A stretch of 64,000 bases of DNA, taken from contig JASANG010001770.1 of assembly GCA_030248215.1 (NCBI GenBank), forward strand, positions 122,070 through 186,069. The letters are read 5' to 3'. A program made the translations under genes and the position numbers. This document shows positions 13,001-28,000 of this stretch, piece by piece. Within the stretch, counting starts at the first letter, position 1; each line of letters opens with the position of its first letter. The notes under the pieces were generated by a model. That model searched no databases. It saw only the letters and a list, made by a program, of their open reading frames with translations, and was not told the DNA's origin. Source of the stretch: Enoplolaimus lenunculus (taxonomy: Eukaryota > Nematoda > Enoplea > Enoplida > Thoracostomopsidae).

Positions 13001-16000
13001 ATACTACAGCAATCACGGGCGTATCCGGGATTCTGATAAGTGAGTCACGTTCTATAAAAAATTCAAAAGTAGTGGAAAAATAGCGGTTGCGTGCAATCTC
13101 ACAAAACGCTCCGATAGTTACTACGCCTATAAGTTAAACATCCTGATAACATCTCAAACCCACTTATTCATATATAATTCCGCATCGAATTGACTTTTAA
13201 AAATGATTAGAAATTTCTAAAAAGATTACGCGAACCTACCCCACACGGTCTTATTAAGATTTGGAATAGTAGGGACATGTCAGTAATAGTAGAGTCTAGA
13301 TACTTACCTTCGATTCGGAAAGAGACGCAACTCGTGAAAAGGCATCTTTGACTTCGGCAACAAGTGTTGTTTGCGCTTCGGGGCAATTTGTCGCCGATGC
13401 CAGTGTTGATACAAGCATTCGAACGTTCGACGTACACGCGCAGTAGTCTGAAGCTGCGGCTGCGCTGGATTTCGTTGGAACTAGCAAGTGATCGAATAAA
13501 AACGACAAAAACGAACAGTTCTGTAAAAGCAAACAATGTACAATAATAGCATAAGTACCAACAACTACTAGCCTTTTAAGAAAATGTAGTCTGTTTCGAA
13601 CAGGAGTATACAGTTTACCTGACTTATAATTATTTTACATCTTTAACACAAACCTTAATGGCATCTTTCTTTATCTTTCCATTCTTAACCTATGAATCTA
13701 CCTCTCGAATAATCGTATCAGGTGGAGCGGCGACAAACACGTAGGCTGTGACAAAGGCTGCCACCGTATGGTACGATCTGATCAACTCGGACAACAGCCG
13801 TAATATCGACGATTTTTGTACTAACAGCTGTTGTGACTCAAGCGCTGCATTTAATCGCAACATTTCAGGTTGTTTTTGTTGGGAAAGTTCAAGTTCTTGC
13901 TTGGTAAAACACTCTCTGGAATTTGCCGTTGCCGTCGCATTCAACTCGTCTAGACATTCAATCATTGTCACTTCTGTGGAGTCGTGTTGACCTCGGACAC
14001 CAGGCGACTCATCTATTGCCATTGTTGTTGCAACGTCACTGCCGTCAAACACCTGATGCAAGCAATACTGATTTGACAGGATTCTCCATTATGTGATATG
14101 GGAAAATTAACACCCTTAAGGCATAACATTAGTGTCCTAAGCCTTAACTTGTTAGTGTCCTAAGCCTTAAATCGTTATGATTTTAAGCGTTATAAGGTTG
14201 TAAATCATCAAAGCCTTCTGCTCTCTCATTATATTCGAATTATGTACTGGCTGGGACACATGGAAAAAAATGATTTAAATGATCAAAAAATCTTAATTAA
14301 AACCGACCAAATTATAATACCAGAATTTTTAATTCCGGTAAAAATTTACCGGAACCGGAAGGTGAAAAAATACCGGAACCGGAATTCCGGTTGCACACTG
14401 GCTAGCAGATTATGATTAAAAAAATTGAAGAATAGAGATAAGCTTTCATAACAGAGACAATATTTCAATTGGAGTTAAAAAATACACAAAATAGCAACTT
14501 GCTTATGTTTTTTAATGATTAATGAAAAAACTTCTCTTGGAACTACTAGATATTTCTTTAGAATTAAAGTTTCAAAGAAAAAACAGCTCTAAAACAATCT
14601 TGTGAGGTGCTTAGTTACCGTTAGCAAAATAAGTTAAATAAAATCTTTGGCTGTAAAATTGTAAATTAGTACAGCACACCAATTAAAATTTATCTGAAAA
14701 TATGCTTCTTAGCCAAAGAACCTTTAAGGTTCAAAAATTTTGAAAATTTTTTTTTGAAAAGGTGAGAGTGGGATAATGGCGTTTACCAAAGAACCTACAA
14801 GGTTCAAAAAGTTTTATGCGGACGGAAAATTTTTTGGAATAGCACCTATTGCGCAATTATAGCATGCGGACGGAAAAATTGTTGAATAACGCCTGGTGCA
14901 CGGCAAGTATATTCGGACGGAACAAATTTTTGAATAGCGTGTAGTGCGCAACAATGCTCACGCGTAAGTAATTATGCTAGGGCTAAGCAATAGGCAAAAC
15001 GGGGAAGGGGGCGAGTTCAGCATGGCACAACCGTAACAACCAAAATGGTAACAAAAGGCGTGATTTATTGATCCAACAAGTATCAGTTTCGTGTAAGCTT
15101 GGTTAATTGGTACAAAATCTGTGAACTTTAATGACTTTTCTATTATTTGTCACCCACAAGACCCATTCTCGTGAATGGCTTTCGCAAAAAATCTTCAGTG
15201 TGACTAATTTTAAAATTTGAATTACAACTTCAATGAGAAAATATTGTAATGGGTCCCGTGCATTTTTTGCTGTTAGTTTGCCTTATACCCTCTTTTGGGA
15301 CTGCCACCTACACCTACGTTGGGTCCCAGGGGGTTGGGGGGTTATAACTACTAATATTGAAAAAGCAAACCTTGTAGTGACAACAGCTTACTCGGTCTGA
15401 ATCAGCCGTTGCAGCTGTTGAATCGACAGTCGCGTCTTGAATCAACATGTCTAACAGCAAATTCAAAGACGTTCTCATCAGCGGTGTCAGGGGAGGTGCT
15501 GGTATGTGCGGCTGATTGGTTGGAATCGTTTTGACATCAAAAACCACATCTGGTCCAACCAGCGCAGACTCATCGTCATCGCCTAAAATCGGACTACTTT
15601 GAAGCGCGGAATGCAGTTATTCTAACAATTATCACGTCAAAAAATATAAATCGAAGTACCAAATATCTACAAAGCATGTTACCCAACGCAAAACGGTGCT
15701 GTAAAGTTCATACCGGCAAACAATAGTCTAGTAACGATTGAAAAATTTCGATTTTACCTGCAATCACACCTAAATCGGAACTGAATTTGAACCGCGATTA
15801 CACTGGAAATAGTAATTCCGCGTGCAGCCTGCTTTCAGAGACTCGAGGCCACCATTGCATACTTTACACCGGCAATTCACTTAATCCGGAGTCCACCACA
15901 GAACTTAAAATATACTACAAGCGCGTTTCCAAAACTTGGAAAACATCTCATATAACGCTAAAACGTGTTTCTGTTTTTATATTATTGCACTCCAATAGCG

Positions 16001-19000
16001 TTTTGAAAAGATTGCGTTACGTCATATGTTACCAACTTCTTAAGTTCTTAAAAACCATTGCAAAACCTCCGAAAAGTTTTAATTCCTAAAATTTTACTAC
16101 TACTTGCTGGCACATCGATACATATTCTCCTGGAAAATGCTCCAATAAAGACATATCACGTACTTCTTTTCGGCGAAGGAACACGAATTCGCAGTATTTT
16201 CTTTGCGATTTCAGTAAATATTGTCGGGCTACGAGCCATCGCAGGTCCGAGTTGTCGGAAAACATAATGAAATTCTTGGATCGGCCTAGACGGCGATTGA
16301 TGGTGATGATCATATGTGGAACTGGAAATCATACCTAGTGTCGCCGCTCGTATTACCTAAAACATAGCCTATATACTTCCGTGTGTAGTTCTGCACATTT
16401 TTGAAGCCATATTGTCAACGGTGTGCAGCTTCTATCGCCGATTAGTAACAAGTTTTCAATCAGCGAGCTACTTTTAAACTTAAACCAAGGCTCAAATTTT
16501 CAAACATGCGGGACACCTGTCACCAGTTGGTTTCGATATAACAAACACTGAGGTTAAAAATTCAGCACACTTTCAGTATTTTACTTCACCTACTTCTTTG
16601 GTAATTTTGAGATACACGATTGTAGGAGATCGTCAGTTTAAAAACCTATGTTATTACCTGAGACAATCTACAAACTTCCAGTGCCTGCAACATAAACTGT
16701 TGTACGTACCTTTTCCATTTTATAACGCAGCGCAGCCTCATCTTCCATAATATGCCTGAACAGTAAACTTGCAATATCTGAGAATCCGGTAAATCCTGCA
16801 GTACGACGCAACGCGAGCAACTTTGAAATGCCTCCAGCTGATCCAAACTGTTCAGCGAACGTATAATGCCGTGTTAGGCGTAGGGCGACGCGTAATGCTG
16901 CATGCAGTGTATCAGCATCAACAGGAATGTCGATTAAATGGACTATTGACCTGTCAAATATTAATCGAAACATTGTTAGCAACTACTGTAATTGAGCGAA
17001 GCGAAACTCCGACCGAAGCTAGGAGTTTCGCGAAGCATTTTATGTTTTGTACTTGGGGGTCGAAAGGTGGATGTCCGTCTGTCCGTCCGAAAAGAATCTC
17101 AGGAACGAATGAACCGTTTTTGATAAACTTTTTTGTTTGAAAGTCAAATATCCTGTGGTGTTAACCTCTCATTGGGGTTTCAAAATTTTAAGCCGTTTAT
17201 TAGCTACAGGCTAATTTGCAAAATTAATTAAGCCTAAATTAGGACTTTCCACAATATTTCACTAATTATTACAGTTAGAAGCAATCTAATTTTAGCATTA
17301 AAGGGTTTTTGGTGCGAGGAATCTGCGTAGACTGTTTACAAACCTCCAAAACTGATAGTCGAGCAGTTGACTAATAGATAATTTGCATATTAGCATAGTT
17401 TATAAGCCTAAATTAGGACTTTTTACAATATTTCACTAATTATTAAGGGTAAAAGCAATATAATTTCAGCACTAAAGGGTTTTCTGTGCGAGGAATTTGA
17501 ATAAATAGTTTACAAACATACAAAGCCGATAATTGAATAGTTAGCTAATAGCTAATTTCCATATTAGCTTAATTGACAAGACAAAATTAGGACTTGTTAA
17601 ATTATTCCAAAAATTATTACGGTGGCTGAAGGGTTTTTGGGTGCGATGAATCCGAGGAAATTGCTTACAAACCTCCAAAACCGATAAATGAATAGTTAGC
17701 TAACAACTAATTTGAATATTACCTTAATTGCTTACGTGTGTTCGAGCTTCGCTCAATAAATGTAGTCCCACTACGACTGGTATTATCAGTGAATATATTT
17801 GCAACACAATGACTGGGTTTTTGAAAACATAAGAACACCCAACTTTTTTGATGAAAACAAACGAATGCCAACTACGGTCAGCGCCGTAAGAAAAAAGACA
17901 TAGATTTGCTTTATACCAAAGCAGGACGGAGATACGGAATCTGGACCCCGCCTGCCCGAAATTTAACAAAATGTGGCCTACTCTATAGATATCGATGAGC
18001 TGAGTTCAATAGTACCACTTTTATGGCTGCGTAAACAACAGTGCAAAAGTTATGGCCCTTGAAATTATATTTTCTACTAGGTTTATTCATTATACAAATT
18101 TGGTTGGTATTTGTACATGTTTTATATAGTCAAAAGTTGAAATTTAAAGGGCCATAACTATTGATCCAGGGGCCCAGCAGCGCTAAAAATGATACCGTTG
18201 AATTCAGCGCGTCGATATTTTTTATTAAATCTCTGAAGGGGGCATATTCCTTACGTCCGCCCCAATGAATAACCCTGAGGTTACAACATCAAACAAAAAA
18301 GGGCAGTATAGCAGAACTGTTTGCACTTCTGACATAATTATGCATCTGTTTTGGCTGATAATTGCTGCCAGAATTGGTGTATTCGCCTTATATACTAGGT
18401 TTTCAGCTCGTTGTAGAAAATTAGAAGGTGCATATTTCATAGGCGTTATATAATGCCCGTACAGTGAGAAACGTGGGGTGCACCAACCTGGTCTAAACAC
18501 CGAATGTGGGGGGGGTGAACAAGGTTTCCATGTAAGGACGGGCGGTTTCGCATAAAAACCGCTACCCGAGACCAAGTCCCACCATTGTTCTAGCGTAGAA
18601 ACATGTTATGTTCGTTAGAAATTGTTGGCTAAATAATAAAATCAATCTAATGTGGAGAAGCAGGTTTTTAACCATACAATCCCACGTTCTCGCCGTTTAA
18701 GCCCTTTCCAGAGAAGTTCTATTATCTACCGCCGAGTAATATATACCTGATGATTTGTAATTTTTGGGACTCGCTCAAAAGCCGGTTGTCATAATCATAT
18801 GTTTTCTTCGCAATGTTCGTCGTTGTTGTGTTGCTTGCAGAGCTCTTTGAAGCTGACTGTTTGATTTCTGAATTACTTTGTTTACTGTCAATTTCCATTG
18901 ACTCAATATCAGCTGAAATAAACAAAACAAAATATAACATAAATTATAATCAATCATTACAATCCTGAAAAGTACATAAACACACTGCGAGACTGTGACA

Positions 19001-22000
19001 CAGTCATAATCAAGATTGTCGTGCCATTGCTCCACTAACACGCGATTTCAAACGCGGGATAATCCCTTCAATTGGCTAGAGGCTGTTTACTTATGGTTAA
19101 AGTCAGCGTGCAAACGGAATTCTGATTCCAACAAGATTTCCGATTCAAAACCAATTCCACTTGCGATTCTTGGTATAATCGAAATCACAACTTTTCATCG
19201 CTTATAATCTGTATATTTTTTCCAATTACGTGCGTACTTTGCCTGCAGTTCTGTTAAGTTCCATAAGAACCTGTACTTGCCACAGTTCTTAACACGCAGG
19301 TTATATACGAATAGTAATTTTCGTAGAGACACGAATAACATGAGCAACAAATATATTGATCAGGATACAACCGGAATTACAATTTACCGGAACCGTAATT
19401 TGAAAAAATTACCGGAAGAATGAATTTTTAATTCACGTATTCCGGGTATTTTGGCCAAAACATTCAGAGTCCGGATTTTTTCTTAAAAAATTCTGGGTCC
19501 GGGTTTTTGTTTCAAGAAATTCTGGGTCCGTTTTCCACAACAAATCATTCCGGATTCGGATCCGGGTATTACAAAAATACCCGAACAAAATACCAGGAAT
19601 AAAACAAGTTTAGTGAATTTCTCATCCCGCGCCTATATTCTGAATAGTAACTGTATCGTACCTAAATTAAATAGGTTAAAGAATTTAGCAGATAGTTCGG
19701 GTCCGGGTATATTGTTTTAAATGTCATCACTCTACTTTTACAGAGTAATGCTTTCTGACAGCAGAATTTAAATTTAAGTCTTAAAGCAGGCCTAGCGGAA
19801 TATCATTACTTTGCAGTGCAACACTTACCACGATCGCACCTGCGGAAAACACTACCTTTATCCCTGTTTTATTTGACACTGTTAAACAAATGCATATTAT
19901 ATCACTTGCCTGTAACAATTTTGCTATTCGGTTTGTCAGCAATGGGCTGTTTCGACTTATCATCTTCCAGTACCATCATTACTGGACGACTATAGCCAGA
20001 GTCTTCGTTTATCTCAAAACGTAAAAAGTAGAATTTGTACGCGCTGAGAATAATGAAGATAAATGGCAGAGAAAGCTTCCTCACCTTCACAAAACAATCA
20101 CTTCGGTATCTATTTCAAACATTTTTGTTCAGCATCAGAAAAACAGTAAAGTTTTGCTTCAAATTCCTGCTCAAAATCAATAAAAGCTTTAACTAGCGTT
20201 CCTGTCCTTACAAACTTGATCAGAAAACAAAGTAAAAATTATACAAAAACGTGTTTGACGATCATGGTAAAATCTTGACAAACGGAGCTGAACGGGAAGG
20301 CAAATCGAGCTTGGTGAATGGCTATTGCCGAGCGCCGCCCCACCCAAGCAGGCAGCGGACCCGCTGGCATATGCATCAGTATTCTCAAATGTGTGCACCA
20401 CATATCTATCACCAGTTGCTAATAGGTTGTGTAAACTTTAAACCAACGAAAAACGAGCTGCAAAATTAAATTAAGCACAATTTTTAGGTTTCACTCACTA
20501 GTTTCGCCATTTATGCAGTTGTTAGTTAAACACACAGTTGAAAATATAACCAATGATCACTGCAATTTACCTGAAGCATCGACGCAAAAACAATTATATA
20601 ATGGCGTCGATTGTTAACAAACCGGGTTGACGGTTGTCCGGCACGATATGCATCAGTCACTTGTTGGTTAAGAGACGCACTTAGCGGCGTCCACATCCGA
20701 TCGTTCCAGTATTTCCATTTAATAACACCTCTCTAAATAAAACAAAACTATAAAGAGTGGAATGTTGGCAACGACGGTTACAGTGGCACTATGATTTTTT
20801 CAATGCTTTCCGGCACCGTGCCACATCACATTACTTGCAGCGTTGTATGTGAACGGCAGAGTGGAAACAAAAGTTCGGATTCGGCAAAAGCGTCTGGTTC
20901 GGATTCGGATATGGTTGTTAAAAAGCCGAATCCAACGCTGTTCGCCAATTTGTTTTTTTTTTCAGTTTTAAACAATAAAAATTTTAAATATCTTGTTAGA
21001 TTAATAAAAAATTTGTTTCAGGTCACAAATTAACGGGCGGCACCAAAAATCGATTTCCAAATAAAACCGCCACCCTTAGGTACACACTGACGCTTTGGAG
21101 ACTATGTTTTAAAACAAATTACATAAGATTATCACATGGAATATTGCGCCAAAGACTCAGCGATAATATTCGACTTAAAATTCTGTTTGCCTACATGAAA
21201 AAAGTTACAGTTTCAATGTGATTATTCTTATCGCTATCCACAAGATTTATAACCAAAAACTAACAATATGTTGGTATATGGTTCGGTAAGATTTCCAATC
21301 GAAAAACAGACTATTGCAACAACAAACACTGTGCTGCCCAACAGCAAACCTAAATGCTTCAAATAAATCCATTTTACGGAAATACTGGAACAACACGATT
21401 GTTGCCAGCTACCCTGGCGTTAAGACCCAGTTTGCATTTTCAACACCCAACTGTACCCGGACAATCTGACTACTTACCCATTGTTTGGTTGCGTCCCACC
21501 GCGAAGAAACAGTGCTGCTTTCGTATAAGTCCAGGAAAAGCAACAGCGGACTAAGCCACCTACAAAATTGCTATAAATAACTGCAATAACTGCTATTACA
21601 CAAAATGGCAATGCCGGTCTCGGCAAGTCCCTGTATTTGGCCGGTCTTGGTCTCGCGTTTTTGAGCCTCGGTAATTTGGAAACGAGACCAAGAAGTCGAG
21701 GATTCAACAAATGTAAAATTTTTCTGTGTAATAGTTTCATAGTTCCGCAATAATTACGAGCAGACAACTACTGCGCTATTAAGTCTGAAGTTACCTAATT
21801 TCTCTTTACATGACAGCTTTGAAATGACAACCTTATCACACTTTACAAAAAAAATGCTACAAAGAATAGACGAATGGTCCTAATCCCACAAGGCACAATA
21901 CCAAAATATTTTGAAGATGCGGGTGCTGCATAAATAACCATTAACAGCAGTCGTAGTAGAACTACATGCGTTGAGCAAACTCGGATATACTTATTTTTTT

Positions 22001-25000
22001 AATCAGTCCAGCTAAACATTCCTAACTTATGAAGCACAAATGGTTAGTTGGACACAATTACTTTCCAATTAATCTAATGCAAATTAAATATTAGCTAACT
22101 ATTCGTTGATTGGTTTTGAAGAATTATAAACGATTTAATCAGACTTCTCGCACCCGAAACCCCTTTAGTACAGATGATTGCTTGTCACCGTAATAATCAG
22201 TGAAATATTTCAAAAATCTTAATTGACGCTTATCAGATAAGCTAATATGCAAAATAGCTATTAGTTAACTATTTAATTGTCGGTCGTGACGGTTTATAAA
22301 CAATTTATTCCAATCGTTGGCGATCAAAAATCATTCAGTAGCCCTAATAATCAGTGAAATAACTTAAAAAGTTCTAATTTACTCTTATTAGTTAAGCTAA
22401 TATTCAAATCAGCTATTAGCTAGCAGTTCAATTTATCGGTTTCGGAGGTGTATTAAACATTTTATTCAGATTTGTCGTACCCCAAAACCCTTTAGCACTG
22501 AAATTAGATTGCTTATAAAGCGGTTCCTGTAATTCTTTTCAGACGGACAGGCGGACGAACGGACGGACATCCACCTTCGTTCCCGAGCACAAAACACAAA
22601 ACGCTTTTCGTTCCGCTAATAACCGTGCTAAATTACATCATTAGAAATGCAAATATTTACAACCTAACAGCGAGCGACTATTAAAATAATTTTTAGACAC
22701 AAAATAAAACATATATTTTCATAATTATAACGAATACCGATATATCGGCACATCTTTAAGAAACTAAAAAATTTTATACCTCGGTGATGACAGTTTGAAT
22801 TTTCCTTCCGAGAGACATTCGCTAGCGCAGTCCAGTAACTCGATCGCATACGACACCAATTTATGCTCAAAAGCTGCCGATACACAAATATCGCGCATTT
22901 CCTAAAACAGGCTTTTTTAAAAATTTAACCAAAACGTAAATTTTTAAAAGAAAAAGACAGAAACGGAAATTTAAATGGATTCGGTAAACGAACCCGATTT
23001 CATAGTATAAAACATTTAGCGGTTCACAGTCATCATGTCATAGACAGTATCCATTTATATAACTTGTATATACACCGATACTTTTTTATATTTTCATTAG
23101 ATTATTCTAACATTTGTGAAATGAAACAAAAAATTCGACAAGTAAAATCAAATTTATGTCCAAATTCTCATATAGCGTCCACAACCAAATAAAAATTACA
23201 CTTGTACCTTCAGAACTTAAAAAGACTAGTTTCGAAACGCGAACCTTTTAACTTACAAGCTACAGCTTCAGAAAATTTTGCGAAAAAAATCAAATCCTAC
23301 ACACTTACCGCAAAAAATAAATCATACAAATGCAGCCGCGACGCCAGCCGAGACGCAGTTTGTGATGTAACTAATTGTTGCGCAATTTTGAGCGTTGTCT
23401 TTTGGCCACAATGAGTATTACTGAACAATTCACACAATTCGCGAACATGGTTACTTGACTGTAATGATGCAAAATATAATGATAACAGCATTATAGTTTT
23501 TGGCACACGTTTCAATGACCAGGATGCAACCACAGTTGTAAGGAAACCCAGGAGCCGAAATGTTTTTGATGACTTTTCAAATTGGTAAGTTTTTTCAGAT
23601 GAAACTCATTCGACCAGTCGTAGTGGGACTAGATGTACTGAGCGAAGCATGAACACACTTAAGCAATTAAGCGAATATGCAAATTAGATATTAGATAACT
23701 ACTCATTTATCGCTTCCGGATGGTTACCCTTCAGTAACCCAAATATTCTCTGAAATAATTTAAAAAGCTTTAATTTAGGTACTAAATTAAGCTAATATGC
23801 AAATTAGCAATTTGCTAACCTATCAATTATCCGTTTTAGAGATTTGTAAACAAATTATTCAGATTCCTCGCCCTCACGAACCCCTTAGAATTAAAATTAG
23901 ATTGCTTAGTAAAAGTGATCTGAAACCAATATACAGTGAAATGTTATGCTTGAGGGTACTTAACTATGGTTCAACGAGTTCTGTAGGCAGTGGCAATTGT
24001 GGGTCGCCTGGGTAAAATCTAAACAATGCACTTATTTGTTATAGGTGCTCATTCAATGCAAAATATAACACATACACAAATAATTTTTCACTCATCGACC
24101 CCTACACTTATATACCTCAATCGCTAAATTAGCAATGTACGCTGTCCGCCACGAACTGGAGCATGTCTCGGTAAGCTTCGCATCTGAATTACTTCCATCG
24201 TTCGTTGTTCGCTTTGCGTCGTCACTACCTGAACTACGATTAGCGAGCCCAATCACATCCGGTGGCGGCAACAGCTGTGTAGGCGTTCCCGACGTCACTA
24301 CAGAATCGATGTTGGAGTCACTTTCACTGGCAGCCACGCCAGCCTTGGGCCGTTTAGCAGCAAGTGAAATGACATCAGCAACACGATACACCGTTTGCGG
24401 TTGCTCATCGATTAACGCCATCACTCCAGGCGTTAATTCGGTATCAAGCCAACCGCTTAAATGGTCTTCGCTGATGCCCTCGGCGTCTGCCATTTCAATT
24501 GTTGGTGCGTAGCTGATAACCGCAGGCGCCGTGTTGCCTGTAGTAGATTCGTCATTTTTGCAGCTGGTGTTTGTAGAATTTGAAACCTGTAAAACAAGTC
24601 CCTATTTTCAAAACATGTTACTTAATGTTAATCGAGACAGTAAATAAAAATCTCAAAAAATTATATAAATTTTGCAAAAATCGCAAACAAACTATAGTTT
24701 GCCTAGTGGATGAAACGACGCAAACCACGAACTTTACTCTACAAACATTTCATTTACTCTCACTCCTCAATTTCGATTTTATCCAGATAGTTTGGGCTTG
24801 TCCCCCCCAGTCAGTGGCGGATCCAGGATCTCACAATGGGGGGGGGCAAAATTTCATAGTTAAACTTATTTTTGACCCACACACAAACCACCATCTATTG
24901 CCATAATATTGACTTCTTTTCGTTCGTTCAATTGAGATAATCATAAATAAAAATAACGCATCAACGCAATTTATATCTAAACAACAGGGTGGCAACATAT

Positions 25001-28000
25001 GCTCAAAAGGCTCGGATTCAGAAGCAAATTTAATTTTGAAAAAGGAAAATCCAGTCAGCTTCAGCAACATCTGTTTCTGTTTTTGAATGAGTTACAACTG
25101 CCTGCTAATTTCGGAACAGCGTAGAACAGCAATTGACACTCTATATAATTTTTGTTGAGAAGCTGTCGGGGGGGGGGGCACGGCCGGGGTGCCCCCCATG
25201 GATCCGCCATTGCCCCCAGTCATCATCAGCTTACGCTTCGAACTTTTCCGTTTTTTAAATACAGTCTAGGCGCTGCTTACCTCAGCACTGCCGCTGACGT
25301 TATTCGCCATTGAACTAGCACCAGTCTCAGCTGCACTACCGCTAGCAGCACTACGAGTTGCCGAGGCCGTTGCCGATGTTGTTGACTCAGACGCTCCTAA
25401 AGACATTGCAATAGCTTGCTGAATCGCTTCATCTTCATCCATAAACAGTCCGCTTGCCATGCTCGATTCCATTCCACTTGACTAAATAAATATAAGCCGT
25501 TATACCAGGGTGCCAAACGGATCTTGGGTTATACCAGAATCGGAACGGAAAATAAACAGCAATCAGAATTTGTACCCTGCAATACATACACATAATTGAG
25601 ATAACAGCTAATGTCAAAAATATTCAACTGTTTAGATATTTTATGGTTAGTATTTCACTACCTCTAATGACCAAAGCACAACGAAAAATCTTCAAAAAAG
25701 TAAAATCTGGCCGCCACCTCTTAGGGTAGCGCTATACTTTTGATGACGGCCGACGCGGTCCGTCACCTTGAGGTGTAGTACGCGAATTATTCACGTACGA
25801 TACCATATGATGACGGACAGCACCGCACAACAGGTAGAGCGCCACCCTTACGTAGGGTGCACGAAGACTTTAAATATACGCAAACGTAACCAGACTGGCT
25901 TCTCCACAGCTTGAAAATTAATTTCCGCCGGGGGGCGTTTCCTGGGGGGCCTCCCAGGAGTTTCCTGGGGCGGGCAGCTGATTTTGCTGGGGGCAGTTTT
26001 CCTGGGGGGTCCCCAGATGATCTGGGGGGGGGGGGTCCTGGGGGCAGGCTTAAAATTTTGCAAACCGACTTTTTGGACCATTTTTTTCATTCTAGAGCGT
26101 GTTTCCAACTCAACGTAAGATTACTCATCGCTCAACATGCCAAAAATTTCTCGCAAACGCTAATAATAATTTTAACTAATATTACGTATATACTGAAAAC
26201 TTAACCAGAAGTTGAAAGAAGCACAATTATATAAAATATAGATAAACTATAATTGAAACTGTGATTGATATATATTTTGTATATTAGTCACAGCTTCAAT
26301 TTATCATAAGGCTCAGGCGGGTTGAACTTGCTGCTGCAAGATACTTTCGAATGCTGTATGCCCTGAAACGCCCCCCAGCAAAAAAATTTGCTGGGGGGCA
26401 TTTTGCTGGGAGTGCGGCCGAAAATTCGCCGGGGGCCTTCCTGGGGGCGCCAAAATTTTCGCCGGGGGAAAATGAAAATTTCAAAAAGTAGGTCCATCAA
26501 CCGCCAGAATTTGTAAACGGAATAACCAAGTAAATCTGAAACTATATTTAATAGTCTCTTTCAGATGAAAACTGGCGCTAAATTGCTGATAGGCCGAAAC
26601 CCATCTAACGCTTTCGGTTACGAACAAAAAATAATCGAGACCAAAACTTTTTCCTCGTTCTCTGATTCTTTGTATCGGTCTTGGCTTTCAGTGTGTTGTC
26701 ATTATACGACAGTCTTGGTTTTTAGTTTTAGCTTCGGCGTTTAACCGAGACCACGCATCTCTGACAACGCAAAATAGGTGAATAACTTACTGTAAGTCCT
26801 CGTTGCGATAACGACGCCCCCCACGGCAATGCTTGACGAGTAATCAAATAATCAGTTGCAGCAGCGAGACTTGGAGCTTGAAGCAAAGCGTCGATAGCCA
26901 ATTCACGACTGAATCCCATTGCCAAAAGCTACAAATAAAACAATATACAAAAATAAAGTATTACTTTACCTTTTTCCGACTTGTGCAGTACATGGTATTC
27001 CACCAGTTGCTCAATAAACTCCCGAGCATACAAGATAAAATGCTAGTTTCAGGGTTTATTATTTATGTTAGTTGTATGATTGATAAAATGCAGATAAAAC
27101 GTAAACAAAGTGCAGGAAAATGAAATTTTCCGTAACTCCTCGGCGTATTGAATAGCACATTCCAATTCCGGTCAATTTAGTAGTAACTTTCACGGTACTC
27201 CATTGACAAATTGAAAACTAATATTAGCCTCCCCACTACTTTCTGGTTGGCTTAGGTGTTTCACACTTTCGGAAATTTGAAAAAGTGTTTTGGACCGAAA
27301 TCAGTGCGTAAAGTGTTGTATTCGTTGGTTCAAAAATACACAAGACGTATACGACACAGAAAAACATTGTGATGCGGCTACCCTACCTACAGTTTGGCAT
27401 TATTTAAAATAAACCACCTGATCCAATTGCCCGTGGTCGATTTGTTCTTCAACATTCGAGCGTTCGACTGGTTCTTTTCGCTTCGCACCGCTACCACTTT
27501 TAGATTTTCTAGTTTTGTTCTGCAATATTGGTTGATCAAACTTAAGTTATTGCTAAGCAAATACTTAGTAACCAAACAAGTTTCGCTCTCTAAAATTGTG
27601 CTTAAGTTAGGTTAACACTTAACTAGCTGAATGAATGCGGCTCGGCGTAGATCTAACGTTTCAGCCAGGATAGCACGCACTCCACGATTTGAGCTAATTT
27701 GCCGAGAACTTTTGTTGCCACGATGCAACCGGAATTACAATTTACCCGAACTGGAATTTGAAAACATTACCGGAAACGGAACCAGAACATAAAAAACATG
27801 CCACCGAAAAATTCATTTTAATTTTCTTTTTTGCAATATTATTGGCGAAATAACCTTTAGTAGGAGATAGGTGTTCACTTTATCTGTTGTATTTTCTATT
27901 TTCATAATCCACGAAAGCGCAATCTACCTTAGACGGTTAATTTTTTGCGATTGTCAAGGTTTTTTACTATAAGAATGAAATCTACTTAATTTTTATCGTC

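Noticed and set aside
21600-21767. Minus-strand frame [15 protein letters not shown] and similar CTCGG/CGAGAC-rich stretches (also 1400-1530, 4430-4580, 8540-8640, 26600-26760, 41740-41860, 46985-47070, 55855-55930)
   Set aside because: These are a recurrent low-complexity CTCGGTCTCGG repeat without codon-like conservation. I could not define ends well enough to list each as an element.
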